Shown: positions 23,953-32,164, counted from the first letter of the stretch. The stretch: DNA of 48,976 bases from Candidatus Wolfebacteria bacterium (GCA_022616195.1 JAKEFG010000008.1:1-48976), one strand, 5' to 3'. A program made the numbers and translations. The notes: generated from the sequence alone by a model not told the origin.

Positions 23953-26130
23953 ATGATGCTCAATAAGGCCCTCCGGTTTATCGTTCTTGGTGGCATTTTT
24001 CTCTTGCCGTTTATTCCATTTGTCATATCACAGTCTATGTTCTTTCCGTTCATTACGGGGAAGAATTTTGCGTTTCGGATTCTCTCCGAGATTGTGGTTG
24101 GCGGGTGGCTCATACTTTTGCTCCGTGATGTGCGGTATCGCATCCGTACGTCGTGGGTCGTGTGGGCACTCACCGCCTTCGTTGTAGTGATATTCATTGC
24201 TGATGTTTTTGGCGCTGACTTCGGGAAGAGCTTCTGGAGTAACTTTGAGCGCATGGAGGGTTTTGTGACACTCCTCCATCTCTTCGGCTACGTGCTCGCG
24301 GTAGGCTCAATGCTCCAAACGGAAAAACTCTGGACGCGTCTTCTGCAAACGTCGGTTGGTGCGAGTGTCTTGATGAGCATCTATGGATTTTTCCAGCTTG
24401 CCGGAGTGCTTACTATCAATCAAGGCGGTGTCCGTGTGGACGGTACCTTTGGGAACGCGACGTACCTCGCGGTCTACATGCTCTTTCACGTTTTTCTCAC
24501 GCTCTATCTTATCGTGCGGCATCGTGGCGCGAAGCTCATGTATGGATTGTATGGTGTTGCTGTTGTCTGCCAGCTCATAATGCTCTACTACACCGCCACC
24601 CGCGGCGCTATTTTGGGGCTTGTGGGGGGGCTGTTTCTTTCAGCGCTTCTCGTGGCGCTTTTTGGGCGGGAGGAGCCGCGCTTGCGCAAAGCATCAATCG
24701 GTGCCCTCATCGCGCTTCTTGTGCTCATTGGTGGGTTTTTTGCGGTTCGGAACACCTCGTTCGTGGAGGAGAGCAAGGTGCTCTCGCGCTTCGCCACTAT
24801 TTCATACAACGACGACACGACGCGCTCGCGCATTATCCTCTGGGGCATCGCGTGGGAGGGTGTCAAGGAACATCCGATTTTGGGAACCGGACAGGAAAAC
24901 TTTGAGTCCATATTCGGCACATACTATGATCCACGAATGTACGATCAGGAGCAGTGGTTTGACCGCGCACACAACGTCATCTTTGACTGGTTTACTGCTG
25001 GTGGCACACTCGGACTGCTGACGTATCTTTCCATTTTTGGGGCGGTGCTCGTGCTCCTATGGCATCGTGGGAGCACATTCTCCGTCGTGGAGCGGTCGGT
25101 AGTTACCGGCCTGCTTGCCGCGTACTTCTTTCACAATCTCTTCGTGTTTGACAACGTCGTAAGCTATCTTTTCTTCGGAGCGGTGCTCGCGCTCGTGCAC
25201 GCGCGAGCGGTATATCGCGGCGAGGAAGTTCCGCCACATCCAACGCTTGCTTCTCCATACCGGCACGGCGCGGCGATTGCGGTAGCGCTACTCGCTATTG
25301 CCGCGTTCTACTATTTCAATGTACCGGGCGTCCGCGCGTCGCGCGCCTTGGTTGCGGCGATTCGCTCGCAGGGAGGCGGGCTTATGGAGAACTTGTCGCT
25401 TTTTGACAGGGCGATCGGTCTTGACACCTACGGCACGCCGGAAGCGCGTGAGCGCTTGCTTCTCATAACCCAGCAGTTTCGCAATCGTAGTGATGTCACG
25501 CCGGAGATTGCACAAGCGTTTCTCGCGCGGTCGCTCACCGAGCTCAACACACAGCTTGAAGAGACGCCGGAGTCCGTGCGGGCGACTTTCCTCGGTGGCT
25601 CATTTTTGAATGCGGTTGGTATGTACGATGAATCAATAGCGAAACTGAATCGCGCGCTTGAACTCTCACCTGCGAAACAGAGCATTATGACCGAGCTCGC
25701 GGGTGTGTATTTGAACGCGGGAAAACCCGACGAGGCGCTCGCCATTGCCAAGCGCGCCTTTGACCTCGGGCCGCAGTTTGACACGCTCCGCAAGTTCTAT
25801 GCGGCAATTGCTATCAGGACGGGACACGATGAGATTGCCGAAGAACTGCTTGTCTCCAGATACGGCACGGCGCTTCTTCCCGACGACCTATTCATCAATA
25901 CGTACGCAGCAGTAGGGAATCTCCCTGCAGTGGAGGCGCTCTGGCGCATGCGTGTTGCGGAGGACCCCACGAATATCCAGGCGTATGTGTCGCTTGCGGC
26001 GACCTTGCTTGAAGAGGGGCGCCGTACCGAGTCAATTGAGGTGCTCGAACAAGCCATTGCGGCGGACTCGTCGTTTGCGGCACGGGGGCAGGAATTTATT
26101 GACGCCATCCGTTCGGGCAAGAACTTGTAG
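23953..26130 (+). CDS. O-antigen ligase/polymerase-like membrane protein with TPR tail
   Basis: A 725-residue protein starting MMLNKALRF. Residues about 5-460 form roughly 12 transmembrane helices with a large loop containing the Wzy_C-type segment: SRIILWGIAWEGVKEHPILGTGQENF, followed by RAHNVIFDWFTAGGTLGLL. The family polymerises lipid-linked glycan units or ligates glycans to an acceptor on the outer face. The C-terminal 270 residues are helical repeats with TPR character (YDESIAKLNRALELSPAK, PDEALAIAKRAFDLGP), probably an extracytoplasmic scaffold. This layout is frequent in CPR genomes. Confidence 0.85.
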   Translation: MMLNKALRFIVLGGIFLLPFIPFVISQSMFFPFITGKNFAFRILSEIVVGGWLILLLRDVRYRIRTSWVVWALTAFVVVIFIADVFGADFGKSFWSNFERMEGFVTLLHLFGYVLAVGSMLQTEKLWTRLLQTSVGASVLMSIYGFFQLAGVLTINQGGVRVDGTFGNATYLAVYMLFHVFLTLYLIVRHRGAKLMYGLYGVAVVCQLIMLYYTATRGAILGLVGGLFLSALLVALFGREEPRLRKASIGALIALLVLIGGFFAVRNTSFVEESKVLSRFATISYNDDTTRSRIILWGIAWEGVKEHPILGTGQENFESIFGTYYDPRMYDQEQWFDRAHNVIFDWFTAGGTLGLLTYLSIFGAVLVLLWHRGSTFSVVERSVVTGLLAAYFFHNLFVFDNVVSYLFFGAVLALVHARAVYRGEEVPPHPTLASPYRHGAAIAVALLAIAAFYYFNVPGVRASRALVAAIRSQGGGLMENLSLFDRAIGLDTYGTPEARERLLLITQQFRNRSDVTPEIAQAFLARSLTELNTQLEETPESVRATFLGGSFLNAVGMYDESIAKLNRALELSPAKQSIMTELAGVYLNAGKPDEALAIAKRAFDLGPQFDTLRKFYAAIAIRTGHDEIAEELLVSRYGTALLPDDLFINTYAAVGNLPAVEALWRMRVAEDPTNIQAYVSLAATLLEEGRRTESIEVLEQAIAADSSFAARGQEFIDAIRSGKNL

Positions 26131-26153
26131 GTTTGTAGTGTGGTTTGGGACCT

Positions 26154-27509
26154 ATGATTTTCAAGAACATCAACCGACTTGAGGCACTTGTCCTCTTTGT
26201 GGGGGATATTGTGGTGTTTTATTTCTCTCTGTGGCTCGCGCTCATATTCCGGCGCGGAGACATCCCCTCGCCGGAAATATTCGGCGCGCACGTAACGCCG
26301 TTCACCATTATCTTTCTTGTGTGGCTTCTGGTGTTTTTTATTGCAGGACTCTATGAGAAACATACGACCATTCTCAAGAGCCGCCTTCCATTCATTATTT
26401 TGAATGCACAAATAGTGAATAGTATCCTTGCGGTACTCTTCTTCTATCTCATTCCGTATTTCGGTATCACTCCCAAGACGACATTGTTTATTTATCTCGT
26501 GGTGTCATTTGTACTCATTGTAGGGTGGCGGCACCTCTTTCCTCTCTTGGGCGGGCGCAGGCAACAGCCGGCAATCTTAATCGCAAGCGGCAGGGAAATG
26601 CAGGAGTTGATGCGCGAGGTGAACGATAACCCGCGCTACGGACTTCACTTTGTATCATCGGTTGACTTGAGTGAAGTGGAGGAGCTTGATTTTGAACGCG
26701 AGATTGTTGACCGCATTTATACTGAAGGTATCACGACCGTTGTAATTGACACGAACAACGAGAAAGTAGCGGTTATTCTTCCGCGTCTTTATAACCTTAT
26801 CTTTTCAAGTGTACGGTTCATTGATATGCACAAGGTATACGAGGACATCTTTGATCGCGTGCCGCTCTCGCTTGTTGAGTACAGTTGGTTTCTGGAGAAT
26901 ATTTCGGTTACACGCAAGTTTACCTACGAGTTCCTAAAACGCTTAATGGATATCCTCATAACACTTCCTCTTTTTCTGCTCTCGCTCGTTCTTCTGCCGT
27001 TTGTGGCGCTTGCTATTAAGGCGGACGATGGTGGGAGGGTGTTTATTCGGCAGGAGCGGGTGGGGAAGAACAACAAGCCGCTTCACATCGTGAAGTATCG
27101 GACGATGACGGAGGATGCCAAGGACGAGCAGCTTCTCAACGACAGGCAGAATCCGGTGACGCACATGGGAAACATTATCCGCAAGGCGCGCATTGACGAA
27201 CTGCCCCAGCTTTGGAACGTGCTCAAAGGAGATCTCTCGCTCATCGGACCGCGTCCGGAGCTTCCGGTTCTCGTGAAGCGCTACCAGGAAGAAGTGCCGT
27301 TCTATAACATCAGGCACCTCATAAAGCCGGGGCTCTCGGGCTGGGGGCAGATACGAGATGACGATGTGCCGCGGAAAGGGGTTGACGTTGGACGAACTCG
27401 CACGAAGCTCTCCTATGACCTCTACTACATCAAGAACCGTTCGTTTCTCCTTGACCTTGCGATTGCGCTCAAAACCATCAAAACGTTTCTCTCTCGGACA
27501 GGAAGATAA
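26154..27509 (+). CDS. Polyprenyl-phosphate sugar-1-phosphate transferase (WbaP/PglC family)
   Basis: About 451 residues. The N-terminal half has four to five transmembrane helices and a Rossmann-like CoA_binding_3 domain, with SRLPF and AILIASGREMQELM nearby. The C-terminal bacterial sugar transferase domain starts at FEYTFLKRLMDI-like sequence, with VFIRQERVGKNNKPLHIVKYRTM, KARIDELPQLWNVLKGD, and SLIGPRPELPV, which contain the catalytic Asp-Glu region. It transfers a sugar-1-phosphate to undecaprenyl phosphate, the committing step of glycan repeat-unit assembly. It follows the ligase gene by 23 nt. The ATG at 26154 is preferred to the TTG at 26145. Confidence 0.9.
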   Translation: MIFKNINRLEALVLFVGDIVVFYFSLWLALIFRRGDIPSPEIFGAHVTPFTIIFLVWLLVFFIAGLYEKHTTILKSRLPFIILNAQIVNSILAVLFFYLIPYFGITPKTTLFIYLVVSFVLIVGWRHLFPLLGGRRQQPAILIASGREMQELMREVNDNPRYGLHFVSSVDLSEVEELDFEREIVDRIYTEGITTVVIDTNNEKVAVILPRLYNLIFSSVRFIDMHKVYEDIFDRVPLSLVEYSWFLENISVTRKFTYEFLKRLMDILITLPLFLLSLVLLPFVALAIKADDGGRVFIRQERVGKNNKPLHIVKYRTMTEDAKDEQLLNDRQNPVTHMGNIIRKARIDELPQLWNVLKGDLSLIGPRPELPVLVKRYQEEVPFYNIRHLIKPGLSGWGQIRDDDVPRKGVDVGRTRTKLSYDLYYIKNRSFLLDLAIALKTIKTFLSRTGR

Positions 27510-27560
27510 CAAACCCGCCTACAAGCTTCTCCGGCCCCCACACGCGGTATCATTGACACG

Positions 27561-27636
27561 TTAATGTGGGAGCTGTTAAGAGAACAGCTGACTCACGCGC
27601 GAACACACAACCTGCTTTGGGCAGGTTGTGTGTTTG
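27561..27636 (+). ncRNA. Possible small transcript or leader peptide region
   Basis: TATCAT at 27548-27553 could be a -10. It is followed by a hairpin (AGCTGTT/AACAGCT) and then the strong hairpin at 27602-27634 with a TTT run. The 76-nt unit could be a small RNA, or the start of the weak ORF at 27564. I see no known RNA family, and no clear -35. Confidence 0.2.
27602..27634. terminator. 13-bp inverted repeat downstream of the secreted repeat protein gene
   Basis: AACACACAACCTG pairs with CAGGTTGTGTGTT across a 7-nt loop. It lies 18 nt beyond the minus-strand stop at 27652, and on the plus strand a TTT follows. Confidence 0.55.
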
Positions 27637-27651
27637 GAGAAGAAGGTTTCT

Positions 27652-28092
27652 CTATAGCGGGACCACCGCTGATTCAGGAATCGGGTTGGTCTCCGCCCGG
27701 ACGACACCGCTATGGAGCGCGAGGTCAACGGGAAGCGCGAGTGCCTGTTCCGCGTTTACTGCCTCAACACTGTCTACGTTGCCGGTCACGGTGATGTATT
27801 GGTATCGAAGCGTACCGTCGCCGTCAACGTCTATCGTTGTGCTGGGAGCGATGTTGCCGCCGATGCCGCCAACGCCGAACACCTGTGCTTCGGTTGCAAG
27901 CGCCGCGCCGCTATCGAGCGCTACGCCGCTATTTGGTGCGCGGTCGGATGCCTGCACCATCGCCTCCTCTGCTGTTTGTGCCTCAACAGTTTTGACATCA
28001 CCTGTCGTAGCAACATACGTATATGTTGCTCCGTAGGACAACAGAGGCAGACCAAGCGCAACGGCAAGAGCAGTGAATATATACTTTTTCAT
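27652..28092 (-). CDS. Small secreted protein with two internal repeats
   Basis: 146 residues from the ATG at 28092; the ORF track's longer start adds an unlikely basic leader. It begins with a clear signal peptide, MKKYIFTALAVALGLPLLSYG. Two related units follow: TYTYVATTGDVKTVEAQTAEEA...NSGV and RYQYITVTGNVDSVEAVNAEQA...HSGV. Each has the pattern Y-x-Y, T-G-D/N-V, V-E-A, A-E-x-A, S-G-V, separated by a Gly/Ala-rich linker. The protein is probably exported and folds as two small beta-rich domains. The family and function are not recognised. It is divergent from secD. Confidence 0.7.
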   Translation of the reverse strand: MKKYIFTALAVALGLPLLSYGATYTYVATTGDVKTVEAQTAEEAMVQASDRAPNSGVALDSGAALATEAQVFGVGGIGGNIAPSTTIDVDGDGTLRYQYITVTGNVDSVEAVNAEQALALPVDLALHSGVVRAETNPIPESAVVPL

Positions 28093-28251
28093 AGTGCTTG
28101 CTCTGTTACCTTGTAATCCACTTGAGAAGACGCATGCGCCGTGGGCGTTCTTACGCGCACGCGATGGCACGATAGAAATCCACTTGGTTTTTCCTTGTCT
28201 ACGGGGTTTTTCACCGCGTGGCTTCATGTAACCATCATCATTGGTGGCTCT

Positions 28252-28280
28252 TTGCGTTACTTCCCAAAGAGAGGTATCTT
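28252..28280 (+). promoter_or_regulatory. Promoter TTGCGT-17-TATCTT for secD, leaderless
   Basis: TTGCGT at 28252-28257 and TATCTT at 28275-28280 are 17 bp apart. The -10 ends 6 nt before the ATG at 28287 and fixes that start over the track's 28218. Confidence 0.6.
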
Positions 28281-28286
28281 TTGTGT

Positions 28287-29651
28287 ATGTCAAAAGTGCG
28301 GATTACTGCGGTAATACTTCTTTTGGTCGGCATTGGTGTCGGCTATTTCGTCTATGCCTCGCAACGCTCGGAGGCGCGTTTTCCATTTCGCCTCGGCCTT
28401 GATCTCTCGGGCGGCACGCTTCTCACCTACCGCGCAGACGTATCGGACGTTCCGTCGGGCGAAGTGGACGATGCGATGAATACGCTCCGCGACGTCATTG
28501 AACGGCGTGTGAATCTCTTTGGCGTTGCCGAGCCAGTGGTGCAGACGGAGGAAGCGAGCATACTCTCGGGTGAGCGCGAGCATCGGCTTATCGTGGAGCT
28601 TCCGGGAGTAACCGATGTGGAAGAGGCGGTGCGGCAACTCGGTGAGACACCTCTTTTGGAGTTCAAACTTCTTGCTGAAAGCGTTTCAATGTCTGAAATA
28701 AGCGCGACGACAAGCATTGACGAACTCTTTGTCGCGACTGGTCTCACCGGACGATTTTTGAAACGGGCGACCCTGCAATTCGGCGACGGCTCGGGCGGCG
28801 GACTCGTCAGCCAACCAACGGTCGTGCTTGAGTTCAATGACGAAGGCACAAAACTTTTTGCAGACATCACTCGCGAACATGTGGGTGATATTCTCGCTAT
28901 TTTCCTTGATGGTACTCCTATCACGGAGCCGGTTATTCAGACTGAGATTCCTGATGGCACAGCGGTTATTACCGGGGACTTCACACCGAAGGAAGCACGC
29001 GACCTCGTGCGAAATCTCAACTTCGGCGCGCTTCCCGTGCCGGTGGAGCTCATCGGAACGCAAAGCATCGGTGCCTCGCTCGGGGGAGAAATCTTGCGGG
29101 CTGGAGTAACGGCAGGTCTCTGGGGTCTCATACTGGTCGCGATCTTTATGGTTATTTGGTATCGCCTGCCGGGACTCGTCTCTGTCCTTACGCTTGGCAT
29201 GTATGTTGTGGTTGTTCTTGCTCTTTTCAAACTTATTCCGGTAACGCTTACCGCCGCAGGTATCGCGGGCTTCATCCTATCCATCGGTATGGCGGTGGAC
29301 GCCAACGTGCTTATCTTTGAGCGTATGCGCGATGAACGTCGTCGCGGACACAATCTGGAGACCGCTGTACGCGAGGGGTTTGCCCGCGCGTGGCTCTCCA
29401 TCCGTGACGGCAACCTCTCAACACTTATCACCGCAGCAATCCTCTTTTGGTTCGGCACCTCGCTCATTCAGGGCTTTGCGCTCACGCTCGGTATTGGCGT
29501 CTTGGTGAGTATGGTGACGGCGATTACCGCAACGCGTCTTTTCCTGCTCGCGCTCGTGCCCAAGGAACCGGGAGGGGTCGCCGGCGCGCTCTTTGAGGCT
29601 GGTTTTGGCAGGAGTGCACAAAAGGCTGAGGCGGGAGAGCAAAACGTATGA
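28287..29651 (+). CDS. secD: Protein translocase subunit SecD
   Basis: A 454-residue SecD, shorter than the roughly 615 residues of E. coli but normal for compact genomes. The N-terminal helix (about residues 6-25) is followed by the D1 motif FRLGLDLSGGTLLTYRADV, the periplasmic P1 domain and a C-terminal five-helix bundle. The bundle contains GIAGFILSIGMAVDANVLIFERMRDE, the proton-pathway motif. With SecF it uses the proton motive force to pull exported proteins through SecYEG. The stop overlaps the secF start by 4 nt. Confidence 0.95.
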   Translation: MSKVRITAVILLLVGIGVGYFVYASQRSEARFPFRLGLDLSGGTLLTYRADVSDVPSGEVDDAMNTLRDVIERRVNLFGVAEPVVQTEEASILSGEREHRLIVELPGVTDVEEAVRQLGETPLLEFKLLAESVSMSEISATTSIDELFVATGLTGRFLKRATLQFGDGSGGGLVSQPTVVLEFNDEGTKLFADITREHVGDILAIFLDGTPITEPVIQTEIPDGTAVITGDFTPKEARDLVRNLNFGALPVPVELIGTQSIGASLGGEILRAGVTAGLWGLILVAIFMVIWYRLPGLVSVLTLGMYVVVVLALFKLIPVTLTAAGIAGFILSIGMAVDANVLIFERMRDERRRGHNLETAVREGFARAWLSIRDGNLSTLITAAILFWFGTSLIQGFALTLGIGVLVSMVTAITATRLFLLALVPKEPGGVAGALFEAGFGRSAQKAEAGEQNV

Positions 29652-30550
29652 ACGTCATAGCACACAAGAAACTGTTTCTTATCATAAGTGGCGTTTTGGT
29701 TGTGGTGTCACTTCTTGCGGTGGCGGTGTTTGGTTTGCGGCTGGGTATTGATTTTACCGGTGGCTCCGTTGTGGAAGTAAGCTATTCCGCGGGGCGCCCA
29801 CCGGTTGAAGAGATTGAAAACAACCTCACGGCGCTTGACGTCGGCACATTCTCACTCCGGCTTGCGGGAGAAGAGGGTATAATCCTCCGTACGCGTACGC
29901 TCTCCGAAGACGAGCACCAACTGCTCCTCACCGTCCTCTCAAGTAACGGCACCCATCAGATTATAGAAGAACGATTTAACACTGTCGGTCCTACCATCGG
30001 CACAGAGCTTCGCCGCAAGGCAATTCAGTCGCTCATCATTGTGATCATTGCAACTGTTCTCTTTATTGCTTTTACGTTCCGCAAGGTATCCAAACCTGTT
30101 TCGTCGTGGAAGTACGGACTCATTGCAATTGCCGCCCTGATTCATGACATTGCCATTCCGGCGGGCGTGTTCGCAATTCTCGGGCGCTTTGCCGGGTTTG
30201 AGGTTGACTCGCTTTTTGTAACAGCACTTTTGGTCATTCTCGGGTACTCGGTGAACGATACTATTGTCATCTTTGATCGTATCCGCGAGAATCTGCGTCT
30301 CAAAACAGAGCGGCATCTTACCGGCGAGACGTTTGCCGAGACGGTAGGGAAGAGCTTGTCGGAGACCTATGCCCGCTCGTTCAATACGTCCCTCACGGTT
30401 GCCATTGTGCTCCTCGCCCTCTTTTTCCTTGGTGGAAGTACGTTACACAACTTCACTCTCACCCTTCTGATTGGTGTTATTGCCGGTACGTACAGCTCTA
30501 TATTTCTGGCGTCACCACTACTGGTACTGTGGGCTCCTAAATCTGAATAA
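29648..30550 (+). CDS. secF: Protein translocase subunit SecF
   Basis: A 300-residue SecF. The first helix is followed by FGLRLGIDFTGGSVVEVSY, and the transmembrane bundle has ILGYSVNDTIVIFDRIRENL, the conserved F4-type motif. It forms the SecDF complex with the overlapping upstream gene. Its C-terminus, SSIFLASPLLVLWAPKSE, is repeated at protein level 65 nt downstream in another frame, without the rest of the gene. Confidence 0.95.
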   Translation: MNVIAHKKLFLIISGVLVVVSLLAVAVFGLRLGIDFTGGSVVEVSYSAGRPPVEEIENNLTALDVGTFSLRLAGEEGIILRTRTLSEDEHQLLLTVLSSNGTHQIIEERFNTVGPTIGTELRRKAIQSLIIVIIATVLFIAFTFRKVSKPVSSWKYGLIAIAALIHDIAIPAGVFAILGRFAGFEVDSLFVTALLVILGYSVNDTIVIFDRIRENLRLKTERHLTGETFAETVGKSLSETYARSFNTSLTVAIVLLALFFLGGSTLHNFTLTLLIGVIAGTYSSIFLASPLLVLWAPKSE

Positions 30551-30571
30551 ATGCTCCGTAACCACTTCTCA

Positions 30572-30601
30572 CCCCGTAGTAAGCTTTGCTTTACTGCGGG
30601 G
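30572..30601 (+). terminator. Terminator-like hairpin after secF
   Basis: CCCCGTAGTAAGC pairs with GCTTTACTGCGGGG (one bulged T, one G-U) across a TTT loop, 21 nt after the secF stop. No immediate T-tract follows. Confidence 0.5.
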
Positions 30602-30602
30602 T

Positions 30603-30647
30603 TCCTCGATTTTTCTCGCCTCACCTTTGCTGGTGCTCTGGGCCCCA
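30603..30647 (+). pseudogene. Orphan fragment of a second secF C-terminus
   Basis: In the frame of the track ORF 30471-30665, these 45 bases encode SSIFLASPLLVLWAP, identical over 15 residues to the end of secF at 30494-30538. The two DNA copies differ at 13 of 45 positions and every difference is synonymous. Upstream of this point the frame has no SecF similarity. It looks like the tail of a former or homologous secF left behind after recombination. Confidence 0.65.
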
Positions 30648-30668
30648 GAGGACAAATTAACGTAGTTC

Positions 30669-30697
30669 TTGCACTTTTGACCTGGGTCGGGTACGAT
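30669..30697 (+). promoter_or_regulatory. Promoter TTGCAC-17-TACGAT upstream of secE
   Basis: TTGCAC (30669-30674) and TACGAT (30692-30697) are 17 bp apart. Transcription should start near 30704, leaving about 31 nt of leader before secE. Confidence 0.5.
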
Positions 30698-30708
30698 GTT
30701 CTCATCGC

Positions 30709-30725
30709 CCCCGAAGGGGTTTTTT
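30709..30725 (+). terminator. Short GC hairpin with T6 in the secE leader
   Basis: CCCC-GAA-GGGG followed by TTTTTT lies between the predicted secE promoter and the ATG at 30735. It could be an attenuator or a weak terminator. Confidence 0.4.
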
Positions 30726-30734
30726 AGTACCGAT

Positions 30735-30917
30735 ATGTCACGATTCATCACTTATCTTAGGGAGACGCGCGGTGAGCTCAAACATGTTTCATGGCCGACA
30801 CGCCGTCAGGCACTCGTTTTTACGGTCGTGGTGATTATTGTGTCGCTTGCGACTGCGGCGTATCTTGGCCTCTTTGACTACATTTTTGAGAAATTGCTCC
30901 AAGCATTCATAATATAA
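30735..30917 (+). CDS. secE: Preprotein translocase subunit SecE
   Basis: A 60-residue short-type SecE. The cytoplasmic amphipathic start, MSRFITYLRETRGELKHVSWPTR, contains the conserved E-L-K-x-V-x-W-P motif, followed by one transmembrane helix (VFTVVVIIVSLATAAYLGLFDYIF). SecE clamps the SecY channel. It precedes nusG, the normal bacterial order. The ATG at 30735 gives the standard length; the track's start at 30696 would lie upstream of the predicted transcription start. Confidence 0.93.
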   Translation: MSRFITYLRETRGELKHVSWPTRRQALVFTVVVIIVSLATAAYLGLFDYIFEKLLQAFII

Positions 30918-31011
30918 ATCCCAATATCCGAATGCAGGCGAATCTACCAGTCGCTACAAATAACCCGAGAACGATTTGCAGACATTCGCAGATTAGAGTG
31001 GATTTGTAGAT
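30918..31011. repeat. Degenerate short-repeat spacer between secE and nusG
   Basis: The gap contains related words such as CCGAATGCAGGCGAATC, CATTCGCAGATTAG and GTAGATTAG in both orientations. I see no gene here. The same kinds of words occur in frame within ileS. Confidence 0.4.
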
Positions 31012-31017
31012 TAGTAT
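31012..31017 (+). promoter_or_regulatory. -10 element TAGTAT before nusG
   Basis: TAGTAT ends 7 nt before the ATG at 31025, the leaderless spacing. Confidence 0.45.
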
Positions 31018-31024
31018 TACACGC

Positions 31025-31570
31025 ATGACGAAACAGCAGGCAGACGGAGAACGGCACTGGTACGCCATTCACACATATTCAGGATATGAGGATGCGGTCG
31101 CGCGCAATCTGAAACAGCGCGTGGAATCGCTTGGCATGGAAGATCGCATTTTCAATGTGATTGTGCCGACTGAAAAAAAGATAAAGGTGAAGCGTGGAAA
31201 GCGTGTTGAAGAAGAGGAAAAAATCTATCCAGGCTATGTGCTTGTGGATATGATTGTTACCGATGACTCATGGTATGTGGTGCGCAACACGCCACGGGTG
31301 ACCGGGTTCGTTGGAAGCGGGGTACACCCGGTGCCCCTGAAAGAAGATGAAGTGGCGATGCTCTTCGGACGTATGAATGCAGAGACACCAAAACACACTA
31401 TTGATCTTGAACTTGACGATGCCGTCATGATTATTGACGGACCATTCAAGGAGTTTGAGGGGAAGGTCTCTGAGGTTGACGAGGAACGTGGAAAGGTTAA
31501 AGTACTCGTGTCCATGTTTGGGCGAGAAACACCCGTTGAATTAGATTTTCTCCAAGTGAAAAAAATCTAA
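31025..31570 (+). CDS. nusG: Transcription termination/antitermination protein NusG
   Basis: A 181-residue NusG. The NGN domain starts HWYAIHTYSGYEDAVARNLKQRV and includes KIYPGYVLVDM and VRNTPRVTGFVG. The C-terminal KOW domain is MIIDGPFKEFEGKVSEVDEERGKVKVLVSMFGR. It binds RNA polymerase and links it to Rho or the ribosome. The last codons and stop lie within a 15-bp perfect inverted repeat. It sits between secE and rplK, as in most bacteria. Confidence 0.95.
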   Translation: MTKQQADGERHWYAIHTYSGYEDAVARNLKQRVESLGMEDRIFNVIVPTEKKIKVKRGKRVEEEEKIYPGYVLVDMIVTDDSWYVVRNTPRVTGFVGSGVHPVPLKEDEVAMLFGRMNAETPKHTIDLELDDAVMIIDGPFKEFEGKVSEVDEERGKVKVLVSMFGRETPVELDFLQVKKI

Positions 31571-31576
31571 TTCAAC
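31535..31576. repeat. 15-bp inverted repeat across the nusG stop
   Basis: GTTGAATTAGATTTT and AAAATCTAATTCAAC are exact complements separated by 12 nt. The stop codon lies in the right arm. There is no T-tract, so this may be a weak terminator, an RNA-processing hairpin or an inserted repeat. Confidence 0.6.
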
Positions 31577-31641
31577 AGCATTTAGAGATTAGGCCCTAGG
31601 CGCTAGCTAGAGCCTAAAACCTAGAGCCCAATAACTAAACC

Positions 31642-32064
31642 ATGGCTAAGAAAATCCAAAGAACATTGAAGCTGCAGATTCCCGCTGGACAAGCAACGCC
31701 CGCGCCGCCGCTTGGCCCAACACTCGGTCAGGTGGGGGTGAACATTGGTGAATTCGTAAACCAGTTTAACGAGAAGACTCGTGAGATGACGGGAAATCTT
31801 GTATCGGTGGTACTCATCATCTACGAGGACCGCAGTTTTTCATTTGAGGTGAAGGGTTCCCCTGCGTCATTTCTGATTAAGAAGGCACTGAAGCTTGAGA
31901 AAGGCTCAGGCACACCAAACACGAACAAGGTGGGCAAGCTCACTAAAGCACAAGTGCGAGAAATCGCCGAAGAGAAAATGGCTGATTTGAATGCTGATAC
32001 GATTGAAGCGGCGGAGCGAATTATTGCAGGGACGGCCAGGAGCATGGGTGTCGAAATCAAATAG
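31642..32064 (+). CDS. rplK: 50S ribosomal protein L11
   Basis: A 140-residue L11. The N-terminal domain [27 protein letters not shown] is the thiostrepton-region motif, and the C-terminal RNA-binding domain ends [11 protein letters not shown]11 binds the GTPase-associated centre of 23S rRNA. The usual partner rplA (L1) is not downstream; instead there are hairpins and the minus-strand thyA. Confidence 0.96.
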   Translation: MAKKIQRTLKLQIPAGQATPAPPLGPTLGQVGVNIGEFVNQFNEKTREMTGNLVSVVLIIYEDRSFSFEVKGSPASFLIKKALKLEKGSGTPNTNKVGKLTKAQVREIAEEKMADLNADTIEAAERIIAGTARSMGVEIK

Positions 32065-32077
32065 GGTCAATAGCTAA

Positions 32078-32104
32078 ATCAATCTCACTTCTAGTGAGAT
32101 TGAT
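32078..32104 (+). terminator. Perfect 12-bp hairpin after rplK
   Basis: ATCAATCTCACT pairs with AGTGAGATTGAT across a 3-nt loop, 13 nt after the rplK stop. No T-tract follows it directly, but a second hairpin with TTTT lies just beyond. Confidence 0.65.
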
Positions 32105-32110
32105 CGCTCG

Positions 32111-32129
32111 AACACACGGAGTGTGTTTT
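32111..32129 (+). terminator. Second hairpin with T-run after rplK
   Basis: AACACAC-GGA-GTGTGTT followed by TT. Together with the preceding hairpin it should end the nusG-rplK transcript. Confidence 0.55.
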
Positions 32130-32164
32130 GGGGTGTGGAAAGTAAATAGGATATAGAAAGCGTG

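Noticed and set aside
27564-27794. 76-aa plus-strand ORF in the gap after the sugar transferase
   Set aside because: Most of it is antisense to the secreted repeat protein gene and through a hairpin; the composition is unlike a real protein.
28093-28251. Possible RNA gene in the gap between the secreted protein and secD
   Set aside because: I looked for tRNA-like arms and T-loop consensus and found none; only the secD promoter is supported there.
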